Shown here piece after piece: positions 30,971 to 38,565 of a DNA stretch of 47,332 bases. The translations under genes and the position numbers were made by a program. Source of the DNA: a virus; IMG/VR virus record IMGVR_UViG_3300025322_000047, positions 1-47,332 of that record; one strand, 5' to 3'. Every line of letters starts with the position of its first letter. Position 1 is the stretch's first letter. A model generated the notes under the pieces. The model had not been told where the DNA came from. It saw only the letters and a program-made list of their open reading frames with translations, and did no database searches.

Positions 30971-31518
30971 CCGACGCGGAGAAATTCCGCCTTTCGCTGC
31001 TTCTGCCCGACTTCCGTGCTCGCGTCGAGGGCATCGTCCAACGCATGGTCGCGCGCGGCTACGGTGAGCCGTACATCGGGTCAACTCGGCGGACGGTCAC
31101 GGAACAGACAGAGGCTTTGAAGCGCGGGACGACGGGCCGCAATCAGAAACTGTCGTGGCATCTCATCAACCGCGCCGTGGACTTCCGCTTTCGCCTACCT
31201 GACGACCAGCCCGACCCGACGACTAGCCGCGAAACGTTCTTCATGTCGCTCTATGAAGAGGCGACGGCAATCGGATGCCGTTCGCTCGCGTACACGCGCG
31301 ACAAACACGGCAAGCTGGCCAAGTACCTGATCAACGGCGGCAAGCTGTGGGACGCGGGACATGTCGAGTATCGCTACCCGTTCAAGACTCTCGTCGAGGC
31401 TTGCCGGGCCGAGGCGCCGCACTTGCTCGGGGAGCCGCCTGACGTCGACCCTGACGACGTGATACCGGAACCGCTGGCGCTTGGCGAACTGCCGCCTTCG
31501 CCGTTTCCAGACGCCTGA
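30967..31518 (+). CDS. M15-family endolysin (peptidase)
   Basis: The 183-residue protein has the zinc peptidase M15 signature SWHLINRAVD (S63, H65, D72) and a downstream GHVEY with H132 as the third ligand. This is the L-alanyl-D-glutamate or D,D-peptidase type of phage endolysin that cuts peptidoglycan cross-bridges. There is no signal peptide, so release through the holin is expected. GTG start overlaps the holin stop. The C-terminal 40 residues are acidic and Pro-rich, beyond the usual domain. Confidence 0.85.
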   Translation: MTDAEKFRLSLLLPDFRARVEGIVQRMVARGYGEPYIGSTRRTVTEQTEALKRGTTGRNQKLSWHLINRAVDFRFRLPDDQPDPTTSRETFFMSLYEEATAIGCRSLAYTRDKHGKLAKYLINGGKLWDAGHVEYRYPFKTLVEACRAEAPHLLGEPPDVDPDDVIPEPLALGELPPSPFPDA

Positions 31519-31609
31519 AAAACGCCGACGTTGCGCGATGGCCGTCGAAATCCTGACGCGCCCACTGAAGGAGTAGCGCGACGGCTTCGTCGAAGAGTGC
31601 GCGGGTCAC
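31382..31609 (-). CDS. Terminal gene of the leftward cluster
   Basis: GTG start at 31609 overlapping the stop of the next gene upstream. The first 40 residues read as a normal helix (VTRALFDEAVALLLQWARQD). The last part, inside the endolysin gene on the other strand, is Arg/Ala/Pro-rich and looks like antisense shadow, so the natural stop may have been lost or the end altered. Overlap with the endolysin is 137 bases. Function unknown. Confidence 0.4.
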   Translation of the reverse strand: MTRALFDEAVALLLQWARQDFDGHRATSAFFRRLETAKAAVRQAPAVPVSRRQGRRQAAPRASAAPRPGKPRRES

Positions 31610-31803
31610 GTCGTTGGCGCCCCTACTCCAGCATCGACGTTCTGGTTCCACTTGTCGACCGCCCTCCTGAGTCGGCCGCGCACCTTGGCTTTCTCGCCGT
31701 CTGACAGCAACCCATGGATGGCGAGAAACGCGATGCAGGTTTCAGCCCTGCGCGCGGCGGGCTCCTCGTCCCATTTCGGTATCACGTTGGCGGGGGACCT
31801 CAT
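31606..31803 (-). CDS. Small helical hypothetical protein
   Basis: The 65-residue protein (EPAARRAETCIAFLAIHGLL, then GEKAKVRGRLRRAVDKW) is helical and coupled by 4-base overlaps on both sides. No family recognised. Proteins of this kind fill the leftward early cluster. Confidence 0.55.
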   Translation of the reverse strand: MRSPANVIPKWDEEPAARRAETCIAFLAIHGLLSDGEKAKVRGRLRRAVDKWNQNVDAGVGAPTT

Positions 31804-32609
31804 GTCGTACCACCGGCAGCGTCCTCGACATCGACGCGCAGAATGGTCCCGCTGTCGTCCGGTGCTCCCAGTGGTAGGCCCAGGCTGATGCGACCTGGTG
31901 CGAGGCCCAGCGCCTTTCGAAGCTCGTCGGCCGTCACTCGGAGATGTCGGCGCGGCTCGGTCGGGACGGTACCACCAGCAGCGTCAACGGCGACAAGGGC
32001 GGCGCTCGCGGCCAGGCAGTCGCTGGCGCATGCCCTGTAGTCGCACAGCGCCTCGTGCAGCGCTGCCGCCGCGTCGCCAAGCGCGTCCCGTAGACCAGTC
32101 GCCCCTGTGGCGTCCTTCGGGGGTGCCGTACCAGCAGCATCATCATCCGCGGTAAGGGCCCTCACAGCGATGCAGTCGGTGTGCTCGCATTCCAGGTCGC
32201 CGCAGACGGGCTTGCCCAGCAGGTAACACGCGGCGAGAACCCCCGCCGCAAGCGCCTCGGTAGACTGCCCGCGGTTGATCACAACCGTCTTGCGGATGGA
32301 ATCGAGCGCAGCAGCGAGGTCAGCGCGTGCCTGGTCGCGCTGACCGACGAATTTCCGCTCGGACATGGCGGCCTCGTTCCATTCGTCGCGGTGGTATTGG
32401 CTTTCCACCTTCAAGCGCTCACATTCGAGTCCCGCCTGGTTCAGTTGGTCGACGGTGATTGCGAGACTACGCTCGGCGGACATCCTCATGCGCGTTTCGT
32501 CGCCAAGCGCTGCCAGGGCCTTGTTGAGTTGCCCCTCGACGGCGTCGAGTTCGCCGCATTGATTCAGGCACGCCTCGTTGCGGCAGTTCCATTGGTCTCG
32601 TCGGCTCAT
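31800..32609 (-). CDS. Coiled-coil hypothetical protein
   Basis: Start at the ATG at 32609 overlapping the stop of the 32606-32908 gene; a longer frame up to 32996 is shadow. The 269-residue protein begins MSRRDQWNCRNEACLNQCGEL, has a coiled coil at about 20-110 (EGQLNKALAALGDETRMRM and following) and an Ala/Asp-rich second half with several cysteines (CGDLECEHTDC). Could be a host-interaction or DNA-metabolism accessory. No motif identified. Confidence 0.55.
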   Translation of the reverse strand: MSRRDQWNCRNEACLNQCGELDAVEGQLNKALAALGDETRMRMSAERSLAITVDQLNQAGLECERLKVESQYHRDEWNEAAMSERKFVGQRDQARADLAAALDSIRKTVVINRGQSTEALAAGVLAACYLLGKPVCGDLECEHTDCIAVRALTADDDAAGTAPPKDATGATGLRDALGDAAAALHEALCDYRACASDCLAASAALVAVDAAGGTVPTEPRRHLRVTADELRKALGLAPGRISLGLPLGAPDDSGTILRVDVEDAAGGTT

Positions 32610-32908
32610 CGTGTCGACTCCCAGGCGATCAACATCCGCTGTAGTCTGGTCGCCAAGTCGTCGGCGGTACGCGCCACTCCGAGAACACGTTCGTGCATCT
32701 CGCGGACCTGCAGACGGAGCGTCGCGGCCTCGTTCGAGAAATCCCGCAGAAGCGACCGCACCTCTGCGCCATGCTCGTCGTCCCTTGCTTCGGTCGTCTT
32801 CGTCAGCAGGTCGCACACGTCGCTGTGCGGGCCGCCGTCGTTGCCGGGACAGGCGAGCTTCGACGAGATGCTCGTGAACCTGCAGGCGTGGTCGCGGGCG
32901 GTTCTCAT
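32606..32908 (-). CDS. Coiled-coil hypothetical protein (100 aa)
   Basis: ATG at 32908 overlapping the stop of the frameshifted gene 32905-33280. The protein has a Cys/His-bearing N-terminus (RTARDHACRF, KLACPGNDG) and a long helix (EVRSLLRDFSNEAATLRLQV). Its ATGA coupling to both neighbours argues that it is a separate gene although the frame is open far upstream. Function unknown. Confidence 0.5.
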   Translation of the reverse strand: MRTARDHACRFTSISSKLACPGNDGGPHSDVCDLLTKTTEARDDEHGAEVRSLLRDFSNEAATLRLQVREMHERVLGVARTADDLATRLQRMLIAWESTR

Positions 32909-33280
32909 TGTGTGTCCTTTTCCGTCCGCACGACAACTCCGTGGCCTTTGCACGTCGGACACAGTGCGAGAGGATGCGTCGAATTCGGCGAGCCACGCCA
33001 GGGCCAGCGTCTCAAACTCAACGTCCGTGTAGGTGCCGTTCGTGGACCCCCGCACGAGTCCCGCAACCTTCGCCAACTCGTCCTCTGCATCGCGGCGGTC
33101 AGCGAGAATGGCGCGCTGAAAGTCGACGTCACCAGCGGCGCGAGCTTCTTCGTTCAGCGCGGCCCCGTGCTCAGCGTCCCGGGCACGGATGGCGTCAACG
33201 CGTCGGCGCCACAACGACCCGCGTTCCGGGCTTTCCTGAACCGCGCGCATCTCGTCGGCGAACTCCTCGGGTGATTTCAT
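32905..33280 (-). CDS. Zinc-knuckle protein, apparent frameshift
   Basis: ATG at 33280 (ATGA overlap upstream) encodes MKSPEEFADEMRAVQ through ETLALAWLAEFDAS. The matching C-terminus, LALCPTCKGHGVVVRTEKD then a stop at 32905, lies in the +1 frame and carries a CxxCxGxG knuckle. Skipping one C in TCCTCTC near 32976 joins them. The stop then overlaps the next ATG (ATGA), the normal arrangement in this cluster, which supports the joined reading. Confidence 0.5.
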
Positions 33281-33621
33281 GATGTCGGCTCCCCTCCAGT
33301 GGGGTGAGATGCGTCGAAGGCACGGTCCGCGTGGTACTGCGCGACGTCGTTGTCGATGGCGGCATCGACGATGCGCGCCTCGATTACGCCGAGAGCCCAC
33401 TCCTCCAGCGTCGTCCCCGGCACCACGGTTGACGACGCGAACCGCTTGATGATGGCGACGGCAGCGCGCAGCCCGTCGCGTCGGGCCTCAGCCTCCCCGG
33501 TTTCTCGGTCGCGCTCGATAGCGACGGTGAGTTCGTCCTCGAGGCCAGCGAACCAAGCGATATTGGCATCGGTGAGAAACTCGTTCGCTACCTCTCTCGC
33601 TGGCCTACGGGGGGCGCTCAT
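33277..33621 (-). CDS. Helical hypothetical protein (114 aa)
   Basis: The protein has an N-terminal helix (REVANEFLTDANIAWFAGL), a charged middle (DRETGEAEARRDGLRAAVAI) and a C-terminal part ending HPTGGEPTS. It is coupled by ATGA overlaps to neighbours. No family recognised. Confidence 0.55.
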   Translation of the reverse strand: MSAPRRPAREVANEFLTDANIAWFAGLEDELTVAIERDRETGEAEARRDGLRAAVAIIKRFASSTVVPGTTLEEWALGVIEARIVDAAIDNDVAQYHADRAFDASHPTGGEPTS

Positions 33622-33839
33622 CGGGGCTCCTTGGGGGTGGCTGCGGGGGCGTTGATGGCTCGCATGTGCTTGAGCACGGGTCCGCCACGACCGGACAGGT
33701 AGCCCTCCAGCCGGTCAGCGCGTTCGCGAAGGGCGGTGGCAACGTCGGCAGGCTTCGGGTCCACGAAAGCCAGCTCGGCTTCGACCATGTCAGCCACTGC
33801 TCGCATCAGGTCAACTGTTGTGGTTTCCGGTGGCTTCAT
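33618..33839 (-). CDS. Hypothetical protein (73 aa)
   Basis: The true start is the ATG at 33839, which overlaps the stop of the next upstream gene; the 118 codons before it in the same frame are shadow. The product is a helical protein (TVDLMRAVADMVEAELAFV, VATALRERADRLEGYL). Function unknown. Confidence 0.55.
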   Translation of the reverse strand: MKPPETTTVDLMRAVADMVEAELAFVDPKPADVATALRERADRLEGYLSGRGGPVLKHMRAINAPAATPKEPR

Positions 33840-34099
33840 CGGGGCTCCCCTGGCTTGGGTTGCGGGCTCCCTGGGGGTGGAGCCAGAAACGCGCGGGCAC
33901 CAGTCACGAACTCGGCTCGTTTCCTCCACCATGCCGGGGCGGACAAGAGCTCGACGGTGTTGGCGCCGGGCTCGAGTACGTCTATGCCGACGCGCAGCAG
34001 CCCCTCGGCTTGCTCCAGCCGTGACGGGAGCGAGGCGGTCAACTGTAACGTCTTGCGCTCTCGCCGCGGGCGGCGCTTCCCCCGTCCCTCGGGCTTCAT
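33836..34099 (-). CDS. Basic hypothetical protein (87 aa)
   Basis: The N-terminus is strongly basic (KPEGRGKRRPRRERKTLQ) and may bind nucleic acid; a helical core follows (SRLEQAEGLLRVGIDVLEPG) and a Pro-rich end. Coupled by ATGA on both sides. No family recognised. Confidence 0.52.
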   Translation of the reverse strand: MKPEGRGKRRPRRERKTLQLTASLPSRLEQAEGLLRVGIDVLEPGANTVELLSAPAWWRKRAEFVTGARAFLAPPPGSPQPKPGEPR

Positions 34100-34308
34100 G
34101 GGCGCCTCGCGTACAGCGCCGTTTTCGCCTGGCAGTACCAGCAGCCTGCGAACGTCCTGTCACCAACGATTCCGTCGTCCATGCCGTCGCCACCGCACGG
34201 GCAGCGATCCGTCCCGTCGCCGTTTTTGTCCGTGCAGTCGCATCGAAACGAGTCCATGAGGTCTCGTGCGAGCTGGCGCAGGAGCTTCGCGCGGGAGGGC
34301 TTCGTCAC
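34096..34308 (-). CDS. Cys-rich small protein
   Basis: The 70-residue protein has a basic helix (SRAKLLRQLARDLMDSF) followed by CDCTDKNGDGTDRCPCGGDG and CWYC, six or more cysteines that resemble a zinc ribbon or a DnaJ-like knuckle. Coupled to both neighbours. Probably nucleic-acid-binding. Confidence 0.52.
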   Translation of the reverse strand: MTKPSRAKLLRQLARDLMDSFRCDCTDKNGDGTDRCPCGGDGMDDGIVGDRTFAGCWYCQAKTALYARRP

Positions 34309-34502
34309 GGTCTCCCCTTAGAGATGGTGACCGTCACGCGGACAGCGCGGTAGCCTCGGGCGCGCATCAGCTTCAGCATAACGTCCCACTGCAATTGCCA
34401 GCGATTCTCGTATTCGTTGAATGCGATCCACGCCTCGCGTCGAGTTGCGCCAGCCGTACCGCGCACCAGCTTCCCGTTGCGTGCTATGGCCCAAGCGGTC
34501 AC
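34305..34502 (-). CDS. Small hypothetical protein (65 aa)
   Basis: The GTG at 34502 overlaps the upstream stop. Sequence VTAWAIARNGKLVRG then TRREAWIAFNEY is a pattern common in small phage proteins: a short strand pair and a helix that start with a tryptophan-containing strand. The extension to 34568 is rejected because it overlaps the neighbouring gene. Function unknown. Confidence 0.55.
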   Translation of the reverse strand: MTAWAIARNGKLVRGTAGATRREAWIAFNEYENRWQLQWDVMLKLMRARGYRAVRVTVTISKGRP

Positions 34503-34720
34503 GGGCGCACCTTCGGGTGAATCGGGCATGGCGTGTCGGGGTCGTACTTCGGTCCGGCACATCGGCACTCAGTGGCCGCGTGGGACCAGTCGCCTTCTGC
34601 CCTTGGGCGGCAGCCCGACACCGGCGGCGGCTTCAAGTGCGCGTGGTGGTCCCATCGCTTGTCGCACGCCCGGCACACCGAAAGGCCGATGACCGCGTCG
34701 CGCTTCCAGTCGTGTTTCAC
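34499..34720 (-). CDS. Zinc-binding hypothetical protein (73 aa)
   Basis: The GTG at 34720 overlaps the stop at 34717. The product begins VKHDWKRDAVIGLSVCRACDKRWDHH and continues with a CRCAGPKYDPDTPCPIH segment, so two Cys/His clusters could bind zinc. The same frame is open to 35020, but the segment 34843-34721 reads better in another frame. Confidence 0.52.
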   Translation of the reverse strand: MKHDWKRDAVIGLSVCRACDKRWDHHAHLKPPPVSGCRPRAEGDWSHAATECRCAGPKYDPDTPCPIHPKVRP

Positions 34721-35020
34721 GGCTCCCGCCCTCCCCCAGTAGGCCCCGGCGCGACAATGTATGCATCCTCCCAGGAGAAATACGGGAGGTCGTGCGAGTA
34801 CAGCGACACCGCGACGGCAACCGTACCCGCGGGCAGCTCCATGGTTGCATCCGTCGCACATTGCGTTTCGTGTCATGGCGCCGCGCACCTGTTTGATCGT
34901 TTCGCCGTGGGCAATCGAGTACGCCTTCGACTCGGGAATCGTCCCGTCTTTAGTGACGCGAATTCCGTTGCTGCGCAGCCAGTGGCGGGCGCAGTCGTCG
35001 CAGCAGATTTCACGTTTCAT
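34717..35020 (-). CDS. Zinc-binding protein, apparent frameshift
   Basis: From the ATG at 35020 the frame encodes KREICCDDCARHW and on to NAMCDGCN, two CxxC pairs. The natural continuation, MELPAGTVAVAVSLYSHDLP and YFSWEDAYIVAPG to the stop at 34717, is in the +1 frame. Dropping one C from AACC near 34843 joins them into one protein of about 100 residues. Alternatively the second part is a separate 41-residue gene starting at 34842. The stop overlaps the next GTG. Confidence 0.48.
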
Positions 35021-35024
35021 GCGG

Positions 35025-35324
35025 CTACCCCTTCTCCCCGGCCCCAGCAGGCCCCGTGGGCTCGCGGGTGGAGCCGCGGTGCCCGGTCAGCGCGCGCTCG
35101 ATTCTCGCCCGAAGGTCGCGCGCTAGCTCAGGGTACGTTGCCTCACATGCATCGGCGTAGGCGTGGACCGCGACCAAGGTGAAGGGGTCGTGTATCCAGT
35201 CAAGAACGAAGTAATCGCAACGCTCATGCTTCTGGCCGAACTCGCTTCGTCCGTCGGTGCGCATAACGGTGAATTTCCCGTACAGACCGGGGACGGGATT
35301 CGTGGCGCCTGGTTCTCTCGGCAT
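35025..35324 (-). CDS. Hypothetical protein (99 aa)
   Basis: The product has an alpha/beta core (YGKFTVMRTDGRSEFGQ, CDYFVLDWIHDPFTLVAVHA, then a helix with ELARDLRARIERAL) and a Pro/Gly-rich tail. The DYFVLDWIHDP stretch recalls small phage proteins that follow cupin-like genes, but no named family can be given. Confidence 0.55.
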   Translation of the reverse strand: MPREPGATNPVPGLYGKFTVMRTDGRSEFGQKHERCDYFVLDWIHDPFTLVAVHAYADACEATYPELARDLRARIERALTGHRGSTREPTGPAGAGEKG

Positions 35325-35329
35325 GCTGG

Positions 35330-35986
35330 CTACCCCTCTCCTCTCTTAGGATCGCGACCGAGCCCGCCCAGGGCATCGCGGGCGCGCTGCAACACCGGAC
35401 CGATGACCGACCAGTCCATCTCATGCCCGAACGCCATCACGGGCGGCTGCGAGACGGGGTGGAGGATTCTCGCGCTCGCGTTCGACTGGTTGTGCTTCTC
35501 CACGACGGTGACAGCGACGCCAGTGAGCACGGGCGAACGATGGAAGCGGCCCGCGGGGAAGCGGTAGGTGTACCCGGGTTCAATGACGAACGCGGAACGG
35601 CTTGCGTGGAAGCGACCGGGCAACGGCTCCGTCGGGCCGTGGTAGGCGTTCTCTTTCGCGGCACGTGCGTGCGTCAGTTTCAGCATCGCCCAAGCTCCGT
35701 CGTCGGCATCCTCGGGGATAATTTCCTCATGACCAACGCCGCCGCACAGGACGTGCGACACGAGGTCGAAGCGGTGGTCATGGATGTCGCCGCTCACGTC
35801 CATCCCGGGCTTCAGCAGCTCGCGCGCCCACACGTGCAAGCGAACCTCGGGAGCCCGGTCTTCGACGACATAGCCTTGTAAGACGCCGATGCCGTGATGA
35901 CGCCACTGCATCGTTGGGAACAGTGCCAGCGCCATCGCCTTCATGGCCTCGTTGCTGCGATTCTTTTCGATCGTAGTCATCTGCAT
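35330..35986 (-). CDS. Cupin-like protein
   Basis: The 218-residue protein has IHDHRFDLVSHVLCGGVGHEE at about 68-88, with H69 and H71 and a later H86, and a second beta segment YTYRFPAGRFHRSPVLTGVAVTVVEKH. This HxH...strand pattern suits a cupin barrel of the cysteine-dioxygenase/carbohydrate-modifying type seen in some phages. Metal and substrate are unknown. The first 30 residues are a helical extension. Confidence 0.55.
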   Translation of the reverse strand: MQMTTIEKNRSNEAMKAMALALFPTMQWRHHGIGVLQGYVVEDRAPEVRLHVWARELLKPGMDVSGDIHDHRFDLVSHVLCGGVGHEEIIPEDADDGAWAMLKLTHARAAKENAYHGPTEPLPGRFHASRSAFVIEPGYTYRFPAGRFHRSPVLTGVAVTVVEKHNQSNASARILHPVSQPPVMAFGHEMDWSVIGPVLQRARDALGGLGRDPKRGEG

Positions 35987-36007
35987 TGATTCGTCTCCCT
36001 TTGGCGG

Positions 36008-36334
36008 CTACCCACGGTTCCCCTCCGCTGACGTGCGACCGAGCCACGCGTCGATAGCGTCGGCGAGGCCTGCAGCAGTCGACGGCGCGACCATGCACCA
36101 CCTGCCGATCAGCGTCGTTAGCTCCGCGTCATCCCGCATCGCGGGACGCTCGCGCCAGGCACGAAGGGCCGCACGAGCTTGGCGGCCGATACATGGCTCG
36201 TGCGGCCACGTGTCGTTTGTGTCGCAGAACTCGACCTCGCATTCGCACGTTCCGCACGCCTTTCCAAGGCTCACGCGGTCGAGCGCCACGCCCTCCACGA
36301 ACGCCAGAAGGGCTGATAGGGGGCTACTCGGCAT
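36008..36334 (-). CDS. Cys-containing hypothetical protein (108 aa)
   Basis: I choose the ATG at 36334, which overlaps the end of the 36324-36830 gene by 11 bases. The product has a helical start (PLSALLAFVEGVALDRV), CGTCECEVEFCDTND at about 27-41 and a helical C-terminus with a DAIDAWLG segment. A zinc site is likely. The open frame further upstream is Arg-rich shadow. Confidence 0.52.
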   Translation of the reverse strand: MPSSPLSALLAFVEGVALDRVSLGKACGTCECEVEFCDTNDTWPHEPCIGRQARAALRAWRERPAMRDDAELTTLIGRWCMVAPSTAAGLADAIDAWLGRTSAEGNRG

Positions 36335-36830
36335 GGCTCGTGGTCTCCGGGGCGGTGTACGGAGCCTTCGCGACGTCCCACGCCCACTCTGCAACCTGTT
36401 GCGGACTCGCCTGCAATGCGCCGTCACCGTCGTCTTCCACCACGAGGCCCATCGCCACGGCGTCGGCCGCATCCTCCGCCGTTAGGTTCCAGACGTAGTC
36501 CTGGAGCGAGTCGATCTCGCAGTCGAGTCCGCCAAGTAGAATCGAGCCGTCGAAGCGCTCGCGGAATCGCTCGGGCTTCGAGGCCTGCTCGATGTCATGT
36601 TCGGCGCGGCAAATGTGGTCACGCACGAAGTCTGAAACGGCATCGCACCCGACGTGGACGGCGTAAGTGTCGGCGTCGCCCTCGAGCACCATGAACGTCT
36701 TGACGTACGGCGCACCGACGGGAATCGGCAGGTCGCACTCGTAACATTTCCGCGCCTTTCGCGAGCGACTGACGCGCGTTTGGTTGAAGACGTCGGCTGG
36801 GTCGAAGTCGGTTGAGCACATGGCTACCAC
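36324..36830 (-). CDS. Zinc-finger protein (168 aa)
   Basis: Residues 29-32 (CYECDLPIPVGAPYVKTF) with a later HVGC form a treble-clef-like site resembling the LIM-like finger of phage proteins. The middle is acidic and helical, the C-terminus has QQVAEWAWDVAKAP. The ATG at 36830 overlaps the previous stop by 7 bases; ATG 36821 is an alternative. Function unknown. Confidence 0.55.
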   Translation of the reverse strand: MVAMCSTDFDPADVFNQTRVSRSRKARKCYECDLPIPVGAPYVKTFMVLEGDADTYAVHVGCDAVSDFVRDHICRAEHDIEQASKPERFRERFDGSILLGGLDCEIDSLQDYVWNLTAEDAADAVAMGLVVEDDGDGALQASPQQVAEWAWDVAKAPYTAPETTSHAE

Positions 36831-37984
36831 TCCCAGCTAGGACAGATGTCGAGGTCAGGATCATCGCTGGGCGGGTACTTCGCCGACGGTTCCAGGCGTC
36901 GGGGCTTGGCCTCTTGCTCGATGAGCAGCGAGCCGAACCCGTTGGCCGCGGTGTCCATCACCTTTCGGTCGGCGCGGTCGTGGCGTAGCTGGCAATCCCA
37001 GCAGCGACCTTGCTGACCCTTCGGCCCGTCGTGACGGCACGGGACGTGAACGGACTTCTTGTCGTGCGTCGGCCCGTTCCCGATGCTTACCGTTGGGGCG
37101 GGCGTCGGCGGGCGGCGTACAATCTTGCCGTCCACCTTGAGCCAGGGATAGTGTCCGATGTCTCCATTGAGCAGGTCGGCGACTCGATACCTGAGCAGGT
37201 CGCCGACGCGGCACCAGGTCTCGCCATCATGGGAAACCCACGCGCCGGGTGCGGGCGTCTCAGCTGGGGGGGTGTCCGTGGGGGCGTAGCCGAGGAAGGT
37301 GGACTGCGCTTCAATGCATTCCGACTCGCGCGCCCACGACGAGCCGTTGCCGTCAAGGTGGACGTGACGACCGCCGTTGTTGTCGTGGCGCTGGCCGCAC
37401 TCGGAGCCAGCCTCGAACACCGCAGTCACAACGTGCGAGGGTCGCCCATAGAAACTCCAGCGCTGACCCATCTCGACGTGGGTCGGTCTCTCTAGCTTTA
37501 CGGGGGCTGCTGGGAATGGAATCGCGGTGCATGCACACGCCAGCCTGCCGCACCTCGGGCAGCGAACGGCGGGCGGGGGTGGCTCAGCGGTCGAGTCCTT
37601 TGGCTGTTTCGTGGCGTAGTCCCATCCGACCGGCAAATACTCGATTCGCTCCCCTAGGGCATCGCAGCCGCCAGGCTTGAACGAATCGGCCTTCGGATAG
37701 TGAACCTCCGCCGGTCCCGTGAATACGCCATTCGCGTACCTGTCCCACGTCTCGCCGAGCTTCGCCTCAGGCCACGGCACATCCTCCCTGGGACCGCCGA
37801 GGTAGGTCATGTCAGCGAGACCGATGCTCGACTTGTCCACCCAGTCGACGGCGCCGTCGTCAAACTTCGTATCAACGCGCGTCCCCAGTCCGAACCCGGT
37901 CACCGTGAAGGCGTGAGCGTAGCCGCTGAATTTCCAGCGCTGACCAATCTCGTAAGCGGTCGGTCGTTCGATCTCCATGGTCAT
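36824..37984 (-). CDS. Duplicated-domain hypothetical protein
   Basis: The 386-residue protein contains two copies of one module: RPTAYEIGQRWKFSGYAHAF at about 7-26 and RPTHVEMGQRWSFYGRPSH near 167-185, each followed by beta strands and a TFLG or TYLG end. Between them is a CPRCGRLACAC zinc site. A third, weaker module may follow. The repeat looks like an SH3-like or phage surface-binding domain. Function unknown. Confidence 0.6.
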   Translation of the reverse strand: MTMEIERPTAYEIGQRWKFSGYAHAFTVTGFGLGTRVDTKFDDGAVDWVDKSSIGLADMTYLGGPREDVPWPEAKLGETWDRYANGVFTGPAEVHYPKADSFKPGGCDALGERIEYLPVGWDYATKQPKDSTAEPPPPAVRCPRCGRLACACTAIPFPAAPVKLERPTHVEMGQRWSFYGRPSHVVTAVFEAGSECGQRHDNNGGRHVHLDGNGSSWARESECIEAQSTFLGYAPTDTPPAETPAPGAWVSHDGETWCRVGDLLRYRVADLLNGDIGHYPWLKVDGKIVRRPPTPAPTVSIGNGPTHDKKSVHVPCRHDGPKGQQGRCWDCQLRHDRADRKVMDTAANGFGSLLIEQEAKPRRLEPSAKYPPSDDPDLDICPSWEW

Positions 37985-38277
37985 CCTCCTAGTCCAACAG
38001 CAGCAAGGGCTGACTCAACATCTCGAACCACGTACACGGGACAGCCTCCGGCAGCATCCCAACGCATGTGCCAGGATACCTGCTTGTCGTTCAGCCGGCC
38101 TCGAACGCCCTTTACCTCAAGCAGAGCGGTACGCCGAACCCCGCCGACGAGAGTGGCAACGAGTAAATCCGGCAACCCAGCGCTGAAATCAGAGCCATCC
38201 GGGTCGATGTACGCGACGAAGGCTCCGGCTTGACGAAGCGCGGAGACAATCATCGCGGAGTTGCGATCTGAATTCAC
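37981..38277 (-). CDS. VRR-NUC-like nuclease
   Basis: The 98-residue protein shows the PD-(D/E)xK layout: GLPDLLVA (D37), then ALLEVKGVRG (E54, K56), then NDKQVSWH (Q66). This is the VRR-NUC type found alone in phages, a Holliday-junction or structure-specific endonuclease, probably for replication or recombination intermediates. ATG overlaps the previous stop by 4 bases. Length is normal for stand-alone VRR-NUC proteins. Confidence 0.75.
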   Translation of the reverse strand: MNSDRNSAMIVSALRQAGAFVAYIDPDGSDFSAGLPDLLVATLVGGVRRTALLEVKGVRGRLNDKQVSWHMRWDAAGGCPVYVVRDVESALAAVGLGG

Positions 38278-38519
38278 TGCACTCCTCCCAGCGCTCCGCG
38301 TACCAGTAGGTCAGCCCGCTTGGCCAGCTCTTCCAGGAGAATGTAGTCGTAGTCGCTTAGGGTGGGCTCTGACTTGCGAGTCAGGAGGGCTACGATAGAC
38401 ACATAGCACCGACGGGACGCGGCCAGCGTTGGAAGCATCGGGTCGGCTCTGCGGGTGGCCTGCGCAACGATGGCCTCGGCTTCGCTGAGACGCATGAGCG
38501 CCATTCCGAGCAAGCTCAT
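38274..38519 (-). CDS. First gene of the leftward cluster
   Basis: The ATG at 38519 has AAAGGAG upstream. The 81-residue protein is helical (MALMRLSEAEAIVAQATRRA, then a CYVSIVALLTRKS helix). It heads the long leftward cluster and is divergent from the 38566 gene with 46 bases between starts, so the promoters for both must lie in that gap. Function unknown. Confidence 0.55.
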   Translation of the reverse strand: MSLLGMALMRLSEAEAIVAQATRRADPMLPTLAASRRCYVSIVALLTRKSEPTLSDYDYILLEELAKRADLLVRGALGGVQ

Positions 38520-38565
38520 ACCCACTCCTTTCTTCCTGCCGCGTGGACCGTGGTAGTTTTCATAC

